A stretch of DNA of 64,000 nt, from positions 2,072,097-2,136,096 of the forward strand of contig NZ_FOYP01000001.1 of the NCBI RefSeq assembly GCF_900115105.1. Reading direction: 5' to 3'. Below, piece by piece: positions 54,984-63,075 of the stretch. The position numbers and the translations under genes were made by a program. The stretch comes from Yoonia tamlensis. Lineage in GTDB: Bacteria; Pseudomonadota; Alphaproteobacteria; Rhodobacterales; Rhodobacteraceae. Below the pieces are notes generated by a model, which saw only the letters and a list, made by a program, of their open reading frames with translations, did not search any database and had not been told where the DNA came from. Within the stretch, counting starts at the first letter, position 1; the number at the start of each line of letters is the position of its first letter.

Positions 54984-55136
54984 ATGTTTCGACTGCTTCG
55001 TCTTGTGATTTTCACCGCAGGCGCATTTATTGCCGGCGTATTGACCGAACGCAGCAATGCGCAGGCAAATTGCGAAGCCGCCAACGGCAACTGGACCCAA
55101 CAGATGTGCATAAGATCGGATATCCCACATGACTGA
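54984..55136 (+). CDS. Unknown 50-residue exported or membrane protein with a Cys pair
   Basis: Residues 1-25 are a basic N-terminus and hydrophobic segment ([20 protein letters not shown]), either a signal peptide or an anchor. The rest carries C-x11-C around a GNW motif ([13 protein letters not shown]), suggesting a periplasmic disulfide. It overlaps the rimM start by 8 bases, a sign of coupling and of a real gene. No family was recognised. Confidence 0.6.
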   Translation: MFRLLRLVIFTAGAFIAGVLTERSNAQANCEAANGNWTQQMCIRSDIPHD

Positions 55137-55659
55137 CCGCGTTATTGTTGGCACGCTTGGCGGCTCTTTTGGCGTCAAAGGCGAAGTCCGTCTGAAATCC
55201 TTCTGCGCGGACCCTGCCGCGATTGTCGATTACACCCCGCTTTACACCGAAGACGGGCGCGCCTTTGCGCAGCTTGTACTGACAGGCCAGCTCAAGAACG
55301 GGTTCACCGCCCGCGTGGATGGCATCATCACCAAAGAGGATGCCGACGCGCTACGCAATGTCAGCCTTTATGCCGAACGCGACGCAATGCCATCCCTGCC
55401 TGATGATGAATATTACTATGCCGATCTGATCGGGCTGACCGTGCTTGATACCGGTGGCGCGACACTTGGCACCGTCAAAAACGTGATGGACCACGGCGCA
55501 GGCGATTTGCTGGAAATCATCGCACCCGGCCATACCGACACGATTCTACTGCCCTTCACGCAGGCCGCCGTGCCAACCGTTGATCTATCCGCAGGCCGGA
55601 TCATCGCCGACCCGCCCGAAGGTCTGTTCACCCAAGCGGATCCAGATAAAGCCGAATAA
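55129..55659 (+). CDS. rimM: 16S rRNA processing protein RimM
   Basis: A 176-residue ribosome maturation factor that assists 30S head assembly by binding S19. N-terminal domain ([19 protein letters not shown]) and PRC-barrel ([26 protein letters not shown]) are both complete. It starts within the upstream small gene. Its last 32 bases overlap the antisense phosphotransferase gene. Confidence 0.96.
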   Translation: MTDRVIVGTLGGSFGVKGEVRLKSFCADPAAIVDYTPLYTEDGRAFAQLVLTGQLKNGFTARVDGIITKEDADALRNVSLYAERDAMPSLPDDEYYYADLIGLTVLDTGGATLGTVKNVMDHGAGDLLEIIAPGHTDTILLPFTQAAVPTVDLSAGRIIADPPEGLFTQADPDKAE

Positions 55660-56554
55660 GCGCCACCAGCCGCGCGCGGCGCCCGGCATTGCGCGCATAA
55701 CGCAAGATCGATTTATACAGATACCAGCCATAAAAATAACGCAGCACCGTGCCGACCTCGGCTTCGGGGAGCCCTGCGGCCTGTGTAAATGCCGCAACCT
55801 GCGCGTCGCCTATCCCCCACGGGCCGGATAGTTCATCCGATTTCAGCGCCACATGCAGCAAGAAATGCGCCAATTCCCGCGCCAGCGGCACCTTGGCCGC
55901 CGTGCCCGTATCAAACCCGTACAGCACGCCATCATGCACCCGAAAATTATGCGGCGCAAAATCCCCATGTCCCGCGACACGGCAAATCAACGCACCTTTC
56001 AGCGCATGGGTCTGGAACCGCATATCCTCGCGCAGCTCCTGCGCCAGCGCCAGATCATCGCCGTCCAGCCCGTTCCGCGGGATCTGCTTCAGCTTTTTTT
56101 GCCAGAACATCGGCGACAGATGCGCCTGCGCGCGCCGCGCGCCGACATATGTCGCATGCCAACGCCCCGCATGTTCCAAAAGCGCAGGGTCGCTGGTTGC
56201 GTGATAGGGCACGCCGGGCACAAGCGAAGCAACCAGCACACCATGCGCAGGGTCCGCCGCGATCAGCTGGTTGATCTGGCAGTCACCTGCGTTCATCTGC
56301 GGGCCAACAAATGCCAGATCAGCCTGCATCTTGGTCGCAAGATCATGCGCATTGGGCCGCGCGATATGGCGCACAATGACCTGCACGCCTTGATATGTGG
56401 CCGCGAACACGCCCGAATAGGTCTTTGCACCCAGCAATGCGCCGCGCGTAATCTGCCCCAGCAAGGCGCTATGCGGCTGCACCGCATCCCAACGCGCGAT
56501 CGCAGCCTCTTGCTCGGCGCCGCGATCCAGCAATCTGTTGATATCTGTGTTCAT
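55628..56554 (-). CDS. Phosphotransferase-like protein (APH/choline-kinase fold), antisense in the ribosomal operon
   Basis: A 308-residue protein of the aminoglycoside-phosphotransferase/ChoK-like fold: the catalytic loop [16 protein letters not shown] (HGDxxxxN) and the metal-binding region [13 protein letters not shown] (DxG-type) are present. No resistance function should be assumed; many such enzymes phosphorylate small hydroxyl compounds. It lies between rimM and trmD on the opposite strand, overlapping rimM by 32 bases and ending the otherwise tight operon. Confidence 0.75.
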   Translation of the reverse strand: MNTDINRLLDRGAEQEAAIARWDAVQPHSALLGQITRGALLGAKTYSGVFAATYQGVQVIVRHIARPNAHDLATKMQADLAFVGPQMNAGDCQINQLIAADPAHGVLVASLVPGVPYHATSDPALLEHAGRWHATYVGARRAQAHLSPMFWQKKLKQIPRNGLDGDDLALAQELREDMRFQTHALKGALICRVAGHGDFAPHNFRVHDGVLYGFDTGTAAKVPLARELAHFLLHVALKSDELSGPWGIGDAQVAAFTQAAGLPEAEVGTVLRYFYGWYLYKSILRYARNAGRRARLVALIRLYLDPLG

Positions 56555-56617
56555 CCACTGCCCCTTGGGGCAATCTTGCCCCTTTCCCAGATCGGTGTCA
56601 TCCCCTAGAAGCTGCCT

Positions 56618-57427
56618 ATGTCAGATCAAACACCCAAACCCGCAGGCCGCGCCGCTGGCCGCATATCCATCCGGCCCACGCTGAAACCGCGCGCGCTGAT
56701 GACCGACACGCCCGACCTTGCCGGATCATGGACCGCGCAAATCCTGACACTGTTCCCGCAGGCATTTCCCGGTGTCTTGGGCGAAAGCCTGACAGGCAAG
56801 GCGCTGCAAGACGGGCGCTGGCAGATGCAAACCTACGATCTGCGCGACTACGGCATCGGCAAACACCGCAACGTTGATGACACCCCTGCCGGTGGCGGCG
56901 CAGGCATGGTTTTGCGCGCCGATGTGCTTGAGGCCGCGATCAGGGACGCGCGCGCAGGCGCCAAAGGGATCATGCCGATGGTCTACCTCAGCCCGCGCGG
57001 TCAGCGGTTTGATCAGGCAATGGCCCGCAACTGGGCGCGCGCGGATGGGGTGACCATGCTGTGCGGACGGTTCGAAGGCGTGGACGAACGCATTTTGCAG
57101 CATTTTGGCATTCAAGAAATATCCTTGGGCGATTTTGTCATGACCGGCGGTGAAATCGCCGCCCAAGCCATGATCGACGCCACCGTGCGTCTGCTGCCCG
57201 GTGTGCTGGGCAACGCCGAAAGCGCGATTGAGGAAAGCCATTCCAACGGGCTGTTAGAACACCCGCAATACACCAAACCCGCCGAATGGCAGGGCCACGC
57301 GATCCCCGAGGTGCTGCTATCCGGCAACCACGCAAAGATCGCGCAATGGCGGCGCGAGATGTCCGAGAAGATCACGAGAGAACGACGACCGGATTTGTGG
57401 GCTCAGCATGAGACGAAGAAAGGATAA
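56618..57427 (+). CDS. trmD: tRNA (guanine37-N1)-methyltransferase
   Basis: A 269-residue SPOUT enzyme that methylates G37 to prevent frameshifting. The knot region LCGRFEGVDERIL, GDFVMTGGEIAAQ and the C-terminal LLEHPQYTKPAEWQGHAIPEVLLSGNH are conserved. It has about 30 extra N-terminal residues ahead of the core; a start at 56699 (MTDTPDLAG) is a possible shorter form. It is separated from rimM by the antisense gene. Confidence 0.95.
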   Translation: MSDQTPKPAGRAAGRISIRPTLKPRALMTDTPDLAGSWTAQILTLFPQAFPGVLGESLTGKALQDGRWQMQTYDLRDYGIGKHRNVDDTPAGGGAGMVLRADVLEAAIRDARAGAKGIMPMVYLSPRGQRFDQAMARNWARADGVTMLCGRFEGVDERILQHFGIQEISLGDFVMTGGEIAAQAMIDATVRLLPGVLGNAESAIEESHSNGLLEHPQYTKPAEWQGHAIPEVLLSGNHAKIAQWRREMSEKITRERRPDLWAQHETKKG

Positions 57428-57804
57428 GGCAGCGTTCATTCTGGCTTCAACAACCACATATACCGAAGGCCCGCACCGCGATCTGCCTTTTGCTGCGCAA
57501 ACAGGTTTCTGAATGCTACTACGCAACCTTTCAGCCCCAATCCCCCTTGATCACCCCCCCTTATCATCCTATACGCAGCCATTCTCGGTCGGCTTGCTGA
57601 TTCCGGGTGTTGGTTTATGGCACCAGCTGGATATTGAGACGGATCTGCGTTGATCCACCCCTCACCAGTCAGGCCGGACGACCACAATAAACAATGATGA
57701 CGCATCTCTGGCGGGCGCAATGGCGGACCCGGTAACGACGCAGAGCTCTGGGCCACGCAAACAAACATTGCGGATAACCGCAAGCATATCAAAGGAGCCG
57801 TCAG
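57428..57804 (+). other. 377-base gene-free leader before rplS
   Basis: No convincing coding region. The clearest element is a 6-pair hairpin TTGCGG-ATAA-CCGCAA at 57768-57783, just before the AAGGAG (57791-57796) of rplS. A perfect CAGAGCTCTG palindrome lies at about 57740. This may be a long 5' leader with ribosomal-protein feedback structure, but I see no matched known motif. Confidence 0.45.
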
Positions 57805-58188
57805 ATGAATCTGATTGCACAACTCGAAGCGGAGCAAATCGCTGCGCTGGGGAAAGAAATCCCCGATTTCAAAGCGGGTGACACCATCCGCGTTGGTTAC
57901 AAAGTAACCGAAGGCACACGTACACGTGTGCAAAACTACGAAGGCGTATGCATCGCCCGTAAGAACGGCAAAGGCATTGCCGGTTCTTTCACAGTGCGCA
58001 AAATTTCTTTTGGTGAAGGCGTGGAACGTGTGTTCCCACTGCATTCAACAAACATCGACAGCATCACTGTTGTTCGCCGCGGTAAAGTCCGTCGTGCAAA
58101 ACTGTACTACCTGCGCTCGCGCCGTGGTAAATCCGCACGTATCGCAGAAGTCACCAACTACAAAGCGCCTAAGGGCGCCCAAGCGTAA
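57805..58188 (+). CDS. rplS: 50S ribosomal protein L19
   Basis: A 127-residue protein of the 30S-50S interface: [42 protein letters not shown] and the C-terminal [20 protein letters not shown] are canonical. AAGGAG 8 bases before ATG 57805. Confidence 0.98.
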   Translation: MNLIAQLEAEQIAALGKEIPDFKAGDTIRVGYKVTEGTRTRVQNYEGVCIARKNGKGIAGSFTVRKISFGEGVERVFPLHSTNIDSITVVRRGKVRRAKLYYLRSRRGKSARIAEVTNYKAPKGAQA

Positions 58189-58199
58189 GGATTGCTGTC

Positions 58200-58421
58200 A
58201 TGAAAAAAGATATCCATCCCGACTACCACTTTATCGACGTCAAAATGACCGACGGTACTGTTGTGCAGATGAAATCCACATGGGGCAAAGAGGGCGACCA
58301 AATGGCGCTCGATATCGACCCGTCCGTGCACCCTGCATGGAACGGCGGTTCGACCCGTCTGATGGATGCTGGCGGTCGTGTATCCAAGTTCAAAAACAAA
58401 TACGCCGGTTTGGGCTTCTAA
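58200..58421 (+). CDS. rpmE: 50S ribosomal protein L31
   Basis: A 73-residue L31: [20 protein letters not shown] and [13 protein letters not shown]. The zinc-binding cysteines of the C+ form are absent, so this is the zinc-independent type. It follows rplS by 11 bases; a palindromic repeat and then a terminator follow it. Confidence 0.95.
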   Translation: MKKDIHPDYHFIDVKMTDGTVVQMKSTWGKEGDQMALDIDPSVHPAWNGGSTRLMDAGGRVSKFKNKYAGLGF

Positions 58422-58428
58422 ACCGCGC

Positions 58429-58450
58429 GGTGGATCAAGATCCACCCTAC
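58429..58450 (-). repeat. GTAG-GGTGG palindromic repeat, copy C (minus orientation)
   Basis: On the minus strand GTAG followed by stem GGTGGATC / GATCCACC with a TT loop. It sits 8 bases after the rpmE stop and just before the terminator at 58459. Confidence 0.8.
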
Positions 58451-58458
58451 GTATTGGG

Positions 58459-58490
58459 AACGCCGCGCATGAAAATGTGCGGCGTTTTGC
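58459..58490 (+). terminator. Terminator after rpmE
   Basis: Stem AACGCCGCGCAT / ATGTGCGGCGTT (12 pairs with one G-U) with loop GAAA, followed by TTGCGTT. It ends the rplS-rpmE unit. Confidence 0.8.
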
Positions 58491-58507
58491 GTTAAAAGGA
58501 GCCCACG

Positions 58508-58822
58508 ATGGACCACCCGCTTAGCAGCCTGATTGATCAAATTGTGCAGAATGCGGAAAAACGCGGGGATTTTGACGATCTGCCCGGCGCAGGCAAACCA
58601 TTACCATCCGTCGAGAACCCGCAAGACGCGGTGCTTAACCGGATCATGCGCGAGGCTGATGCAAAATCGCCCGTGGTGATCTTGCGCCAGCAAATTCTGG
58701 CGTCACAAGAACGGCTGAAGTCTTTGACAGATGCGGCCGCACGCAAGGAAGAAATGCTTGTGCTTGCCACTTTGCATACCAAACTGGCCGTTGAAATGGA
58801 AGCATTCCGCAAATACGGGTGA
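58508..58822 (+). CDS. DUF1992 / DnaJ-subfamily C member 28-like protein
   Basis: A 104-residue protein with the DUF1992 signature RGDFDDLPGAGKPLPSVENP and ILRQQILASQERLKSL. The bacterial members have no J domain and no established role; they are helical and cytosolic. AAAGGAG precedes ATG 58508. It is convergent with the DEAD-box helicase gene. Confidence 0.87.
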   Translation: MDHPLSSLIDQIVQNAEKRGDFDDLPGAGKPLPSVENPQDAVLNRIMREADAKSPVVILRQQILASQERLKSLTDAAARKEEMLVLATLHTKLAVEMEAFRKYG

Positions 58823-58867
58823 CCCAAAACCTTTACAGGTTTTGGGTCAGAATTTTTCAAAAATTCT
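58821..58867. terminator. Double-hairpin bidirectional terminator
   Basis: First stem GACCCAAAACC / GGTTTTGGGTC (11 pairs, 6-base loop), then AGAATTTTT / AAAAATTCT separated by one base. It lies between convergent DUF1992 and DEAD-box genes and gives U-rich 3' ends on both strands. Confidence 0.75.
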
Positions 58868-58872
58868 GGCGC

Positions 58873-60177
58873 TTAGGCCGCCGATTTTCCGCGCCCGCGG
58901 TTACCGCCGCCGTTGCTGCGCCGGCGCTGCCCGCCTGGCTTGCCACCGCCGGTCTTGGCACCGCCAGCATGACGGCCACCGCCGCCGCCACCACCGCGAC
59001 GCCCGCCGCCACCGCCGCCATTGGGGCGCTTTTTCTGACCGGGCTGGATTTCCCATGGCCGGCCCGATGCAACAGGAATCGTTTCCTTCATCGTTTTTTC
59101 GATGTCTTGCAGCTCGATCATCTCGTCAGGTGCAACCAGTGCCACGGCTGACCCTTCGGCGCCGGCGCGCGCCGTCCGGCCAATGCGGTGCACATAGTTA
59201 TCGGCCACATTGGGCAGGTCATAGTTATAGACATGGCGCACATCGGGGATGTCGATCCCGCGCGCGGCAACATCTGTAGCAACCAACACCCGCACCTTGC
59301 CCGCCTTGAACGCGGTAATCGCACGGTCGCGCTGGCCCTGGCTTTTGTTGCCATGGATCGACGCTGCTGCAAAGCCCTTGTTTTCAAGCACTTTATACAG
59401 TTTTTCACAGCCGTGTTTGGTCCGCCCGAACACAAGCGCCAGTTCATCGCGGTGTTTGTCCAGCAATTCGATCAACAGGTCGGTCTTGGCGGCCTGGGCC
59501 ACAAAATGCACCGATTGCGCGATCTTTTTCACGGCCTGCCCCGGAGGGTTCACCTGCACGCGCACCGCGTCACGCAGATAGGTTTCGGCAAGTTCGGCCA
59601 TCAGCTTCGGCATCGTCGCCGAAAACATCATCGTCTGGCGGTCTTTGGCCAATAGCGGCGCAATCTGGCGCAACGCATGGATAAAGCCCATGTCAAGCAT
59701 CTGGTCCGCCTCGTCGAGCACCAGATAGATCGTTTCATCCAGACGCACAGCACGACGGTCAATCAGGTCGATCAAACGCCCCGGAGTGGCGACCAGTAGG
59801 TCAACCCCGCCGGCAAGCCGCTTGGTTTGGGCGACGATCCCCGCACCGCCAACCACAAGCGCCACTTTCAAATGGCTGCCTTTGGTATAGGCGGTCAGGT
59901 TGTCGGCAATCTGTTTGGCCAGTTCGCGGGTTGGCGCAAGAATCAGCCCGCGCGCCGTTTTAGCATTGGGCTTCACGCCCGCTTTCAACAATGCGTTGAT
60001 CATCGGCAGGCCAAAGGCCGCGGTTTTTCCGGTGCCGGTCTGCGCAAGCCCCATCACATCGCGGCCATTCATGGCGTGCGGGATGGCTTGGGTTTGGATC
60101 GGGGTGGGATCGGTGATCCCCTGTTCTTTGAGAACGTTCACAAGGCGGGGCGCAAGCCCCAGCATATCAAAATCCAT
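58873..60177 (-). CDS. DEAD-box RNA helicase, RhlE-like, with RGG-rich tail
   Basis: A 434-residue ATP-dependent RNA helicase. Q motif GITDPTPIQTQAIP, motif I AQTGTGKT (45-52), motif II VLDEADQM, motif III FSATMP, motif VI HRIGRTARAG. From about residue 385 the tail is a Gly/Arg-rich low-complexity stretch (GGGGGGRRGGGGGGGRHAG) of RGG type, which binds RNA without specificity and can promote condensates. It probably works in cold adaptation or rRNA processing. Confidence 0.93.
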   Translation of the reverse strand: MDFDMLGLAPRLVNVLKEQGITDPTPIQTQAIPHAMNGRDVMGLAQTGTGKTAAFGLPMINALLKAGVKPNAKTARGLILAPTRELAKQIADNLTAYTKGSHLKVALVVGGAGIVAQTKRLAGGVDLLVATPGRLIDLIDRRAVRLDETIYLVLDEADQMLDMGFIHALRQIAPLLAKDRQTMMFSATMPKLMAELAETYLRDAVRVQVNPPGQAVKKIAQSVHFVAQAAKTDLLIELLDKHRDELALVFGRTKHGCEKLYKVLENKGFAAASIHGNKSQGQRDRAITAFKAGKVRVLVATDVAARGIDIPDVRHVYNYDLPNVADNYVHRIGRTARAGAEGSAVALVAPDEMIELQDIEKTMKETIPVASGRPWEIQPGQKKRPNGGGGGGRRGGGGGGGRHAGGAKTGGGKPGGQRRRSNGGGNRGRGKSAA

Positions 60178-60570
60178 CAGTTGGATATCCTATTTTCAGA
60201 CGGACCCGTCAGGCCCGCGCATATATGTGAACCCACGGGCATGCGCCCGCGCGTCCATAGCAAGGTTGCGCCATATGCTGACAGCCTGAACCGCATCGTC
60301 CGGGCGCCGATTTGGCGCGGGACCCCTGCGTGATGTGGGAACCTGAGAGTTAACGATGCCTTGCGAATGACAATGATTGTCTCGCTCTGCTCACGCGGCA
60401 GCTTGCATCGGTTACGCTGCACATGCGCCTTTGGGCGCGCGGTGTCAAGCCTTTGCCGCGATGTGTATCCCACACGGCACGGATCGGCGAAAATCACGCC
60501 CGACATCACTTCCCCTGCGCTCACCCCCCGCATATAGTGCGCGAAAGCATATTCTGTGGGGATAGATTGC
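60178..60570. other. 393-base gene-free region between the helicase and mipZ, with a palindrome
   Basis: No convincing coding region on either strand. It holds GACAATGATTGTC (60369-60381), a perfect 13-base dyad embedded in a Fur-like sequence beginning TTGCGAATGA, the same 10-mer found in the box at 22221. Two divergent transcripts presumably start here (helicase, minus; mipZ, plus). Whether either is metal-regulated is unknown. Confidence 0.5.
60361..60385. promoter_or_regulatory. Fur-like palindrome upstream of mipZ and the helicase
   Basis: TTGCGAATGACAATGATTGTCTCGC contains the perfect dyad GACAATGATTGTC. The core resembles Fur/Mur sites, but the neighbouring genes are not classic iron genes. 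Motif evidence only. Confidence 0.3.
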
Positions 60571-61380
60571 GTGGCACATATTATTGTCGTGGGTAACGAA
60601 AAAGGCGGCGCGGGCAAATCCACGGTGTCGATGCATGTCGCGACAGCCCTTGCGCGGATGGGGCACCGTGTTGGCACGCTTGACCTTGACCTACGGCAAA
60701 AAACGCTGGGACGCTATATCGCAAACCGGCGCCAGTTTCTGACCCATGCAGGGCTTGACCTGCCATCGCCCGGCTATCAGGAACTGCCCGAAATCGACCA
60801 GACAAGCCTCAAGCCGGGTGAAAACGCTTTTGATCACCGCCTGTCCATGGCCGTGGCACAGATGGAGGCCGACAACGACTTTATCCTGATCGATTGCCCC
60901 GGTTCACACACGCGGCTTTCCCAAGTCGCCCATAGTCTTGCCGATACGCTGATCACGCCGCTTAATGACAGTTTTGTCGACTTTGACCTGCTGGCACATG
61001 TCGACAGCGACGGCGAGGAAATCACCGGCCCGTCGGTCTATTCCGAAATGGTCTGGAATGCGCGGCAACTGCGCGCGCAAGCAGGGCTCAAACCGATTGA
61101 CTGGGTCGTTGTGCGCAACCGGATGGGCGCCCAAGCCATGGTCAACAAAGAGAAAATGCAGCGCGCCATCACCAAACTGGCCAAACGCGTCGGTTTCCGC
61201 ACCGCCCCCGGTTTTAATGAACGCGTGATTTTCCGCGAATTGTTTCCGCGCGGGCTGACGCTGCTTGATCTGCGCGATATCGGGGTCAAGGGGATGAATA
61301 TTTCCAACGTCGCCGCCCGTCAGGAATTGCGCGACCTGATCAAATCACTTGATCTGCCCGGCGTGACGCCTAATTTTTAG
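60571..61380 (+). CDS. mipZ: Division-plane positioning ATPase MipZ
   Basis: A 269-residue ParA-like ATPase of alphaproteobacteria that forms a gradient from the poles and blocks FtsZ at the wrong place. Deviant Walker A NEKGGAGKST (residues 9-18), then DLDLRQKTLGRYI, IDCPGSH and NRMGAQAMVNKEKMQ. The start is GTG 60571 (family start MAHIIVVGNEKGG); no separate parB is nearby. Confidence 0.94.
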   Translation: MAHIIVVGNEKGGAGKSTVSMHVATALARMGHRVGTLDLDLRQKTLGRYIANRRQFLTHAGLDLPSPGYQELPEIDQTSLKPGENAFDHRLSMAVAQMEADNDFILIDCPGSHTRLSQVAHSLADTLITPLNDSFVDFDLLAHVDSDGEEITGPSVYSEMVWNARQLRAQAGLKPIDWVVVRNRMGAQAMVNKEKMQRAITKLAKRVGFRTAPGFNERVIFRELFPRGLTLLDLRDIGVKGMNISNVAARQELRDLIKSLDLPGVTPNF

Positions 61381-61455
61381 GCAAAAAGCAAAGAAACGCT
61401 TTCGTAATCAAGTTTTGCGACCTAAGTATTTAAATAAGTACTCGGAGGACTTGTT

Positions 61456-63075
61456 GTGCAGAAAATAATTGCGCTCCAGCGATATTCTACCATTGTCGCT
61501 GTCGCGATCTTGACCCTTGTGACCTTGTTGATCGGGGTTTTTGTGCCTTGGGTGTTTTTCTTATGCGCCATCTTTGCGGTGCTCACTTTGGTTGGCATCC
61601 GCGACATGCGGCAGGACCGGCATTCGATCACGCGCAACTATCCGGTGCTTGGGCATCTGAGGTTCCTGTTCGAACTTATCCGCCCCGAAATCCGCCAATA
61701 TCTGATCGAAGGCGACCGCGAAGAACAGCCCTTTAGCCGCGAACAGCGGTCGCTTGTCTATCAACGCGCCAAAGGTGCCGAAGACAAGCGCCCGTTCGGC
61801 ACCACCGAAAAAGTATACGAGGCCGGCTATTCATGGCTGACCCATTCGGTCCAGCCGGTGCATTTTTCGAACACCGATTTTCGGGTGACAATCGGCGGCC
61901 CCAAATGCAAACAACCCTACAGCGCCTCGATCTACAATATTTCCGCGATGAGCTTTGGATCGCTTTCGGCCAATGCGATCATGGCGCTCAATACCGGCGC
62001 GAAACTTGGCGGCTTTGCCCAAGATACCGGTGAAGGCGGGATCAGCCGCTATCACCGCGAACCTGGCGGCGATCTGATCTATGAAATCGGGTCGGGCTAT
62101 TTTGGTTGCCGCAACGACGATGGTTCGTTCAACGCCGAAAAATTTGCTGAACAGGCCTGCGATGATCAGGTCAAAATGATCGAACTCAAGCTTAGCCAGG
62201 GCGCCAAACCAGGGCACGGCGGGATGCTGCCCGCGTCAAAAATCTCACCCGAAATCGCCGAGGCGCGCGGCATACCGATGGGCGTCGATTGCGTGTCTCC
62301 CGCGGCGCATAGCGTGTTTTCATCGCCGCTTGAACTGATGGAATTCATGGGCCTTTTGCGCGAAAAATCAGGCGGCAAGCCGGTTGGGTTCAAGCTGTGT
62401 ATCGGGCACCGGCGCGAATTTATGTGCATGGTCAAGGCGATGCTGGAAACAGGTATCATTCCCGATTTTATCGTTGTCGATGGCACCGAAGGCGGCACAG
62501 GTGCCGCGCCGCTCGAATTTGCGAACCACGTCGGCATGCCGATGGTCGAAGGGCTGACATTTGTGCATAATACGCTACGCGGTGCCGGTATCCGCGATCA
62601 GGTCAAAGTGGGCGCAGCAGGCAAGCTCGTCAGTGCGTTTGACATCGCACGCGCGCTTTCCTTGGGTGCCGATTGGTGCAATTCGGCGCGCGGCTATATG
62701 TTTGCGATCGGCTGCATTCAGGCGCAGGCCTGCCACACAAACCACTGCCCTGTCGGGGTCACAACCCAAGACCCGCTGCGCCAAAAGGCGCTCAACGTTC
62801 CCAATAAGGCGCAGCGCGTGGCGCGGTTCCACGCCAATACGCTCAAGGCGCTGGGTGAAATTGCCGGCGCTGCGGGGCTTAGCGACCCTTCGGGTTTCTT
62901 GCCCTACCACTTTATGGCGCGGCGCGGCGACGGGCAGATGACCGAAGCAAACGATGTCTACAGATACCTACCGATTGGTTTCTTGATGGATGAAAACAGC
63001 ACGGAAATCATCTACAAGGAACGCTGGGCACGCGCGAGCGCAGACAGCTTTGCGCCGCCCGAAGACCGCCGCTAG
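61456..63075 (+). CDS. Membrane-anchored FMN-binding glutamate-synthase-like protein
   Basis: A 539-residue protein. Two membrane helices (residues 11-50) are followed by a GltB-type FMN barrel: SAMSFGSLSANAIMALN, GEGGISRYH, AKPGHGGMLPASK, VDGTEGGTGAAPLEF. Cys420, Cys426 and Cys431 (C-x5-C-x4-C) form a 3Fe-4S site. The glutaminase domain of true glutamate synthase is missing, so the ammonia donor or substrate is different or unknown. GTG 61456 is set by GGAGG 7 bases upstream. Confidence 0.88.
   Translation: MQKIIALQRYSTIVAVAILTLVTLLIGVFVPWVFFLCAIFAVLTLVGIRDMRQDRHSITRNYPVLGHLRFLFELIRPEIRQYLIEGDREEQPFSREQRSLVYQRAKGAEDKRPFGTTEKVYEAGYSWLTHSVQPVHFSNTDFRVTIGGPKCKQPYSASIYNISAMSFGSLSANAIMALNTGAKLGGFAQDTGEGGISRYHREPGGDLIYEIGSGYFGCRNDDGSFNAEKFAEQACDDQVKMIELKLSQGAKPGHGGMLPASKISPEIAEARGIPMGVDCVSPAAHSVFSSPLELMEFMGLLREKSGGKPVGFKLCIGHRREFMCMVKAMLETGIIPDFIVVDGTEGGTGAAPLEFANHVGMPMVEGLTFVHNTLRGAGIRDQVKVGAAGKLVSAFDIARALSLGADWCNSARGYMFAIGCIQAQACHTNHCPVGVTTQDPLRQKALNVPNKAQRVARFHANTLKALGEIAGAAGLSDPSGFLPYHFMARRGDGQMTEANDVYRYLPIGFLMDENSTEIIYKERWARASADSFAPPEDRR

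Noticed and set aside
57436..58044. A 202-codon minus-strand frame covering the rplS leader
   Set aside because: It overlaps most of the start of rplS in antisense and shows no family features.
60377..60565. A 62-residue plus-strand frame before mipZ
   Set aside because: Cys/Arg/His-rich random-looking translation, no ribosome-binding sequence, and it runs into the mipZ promoter.
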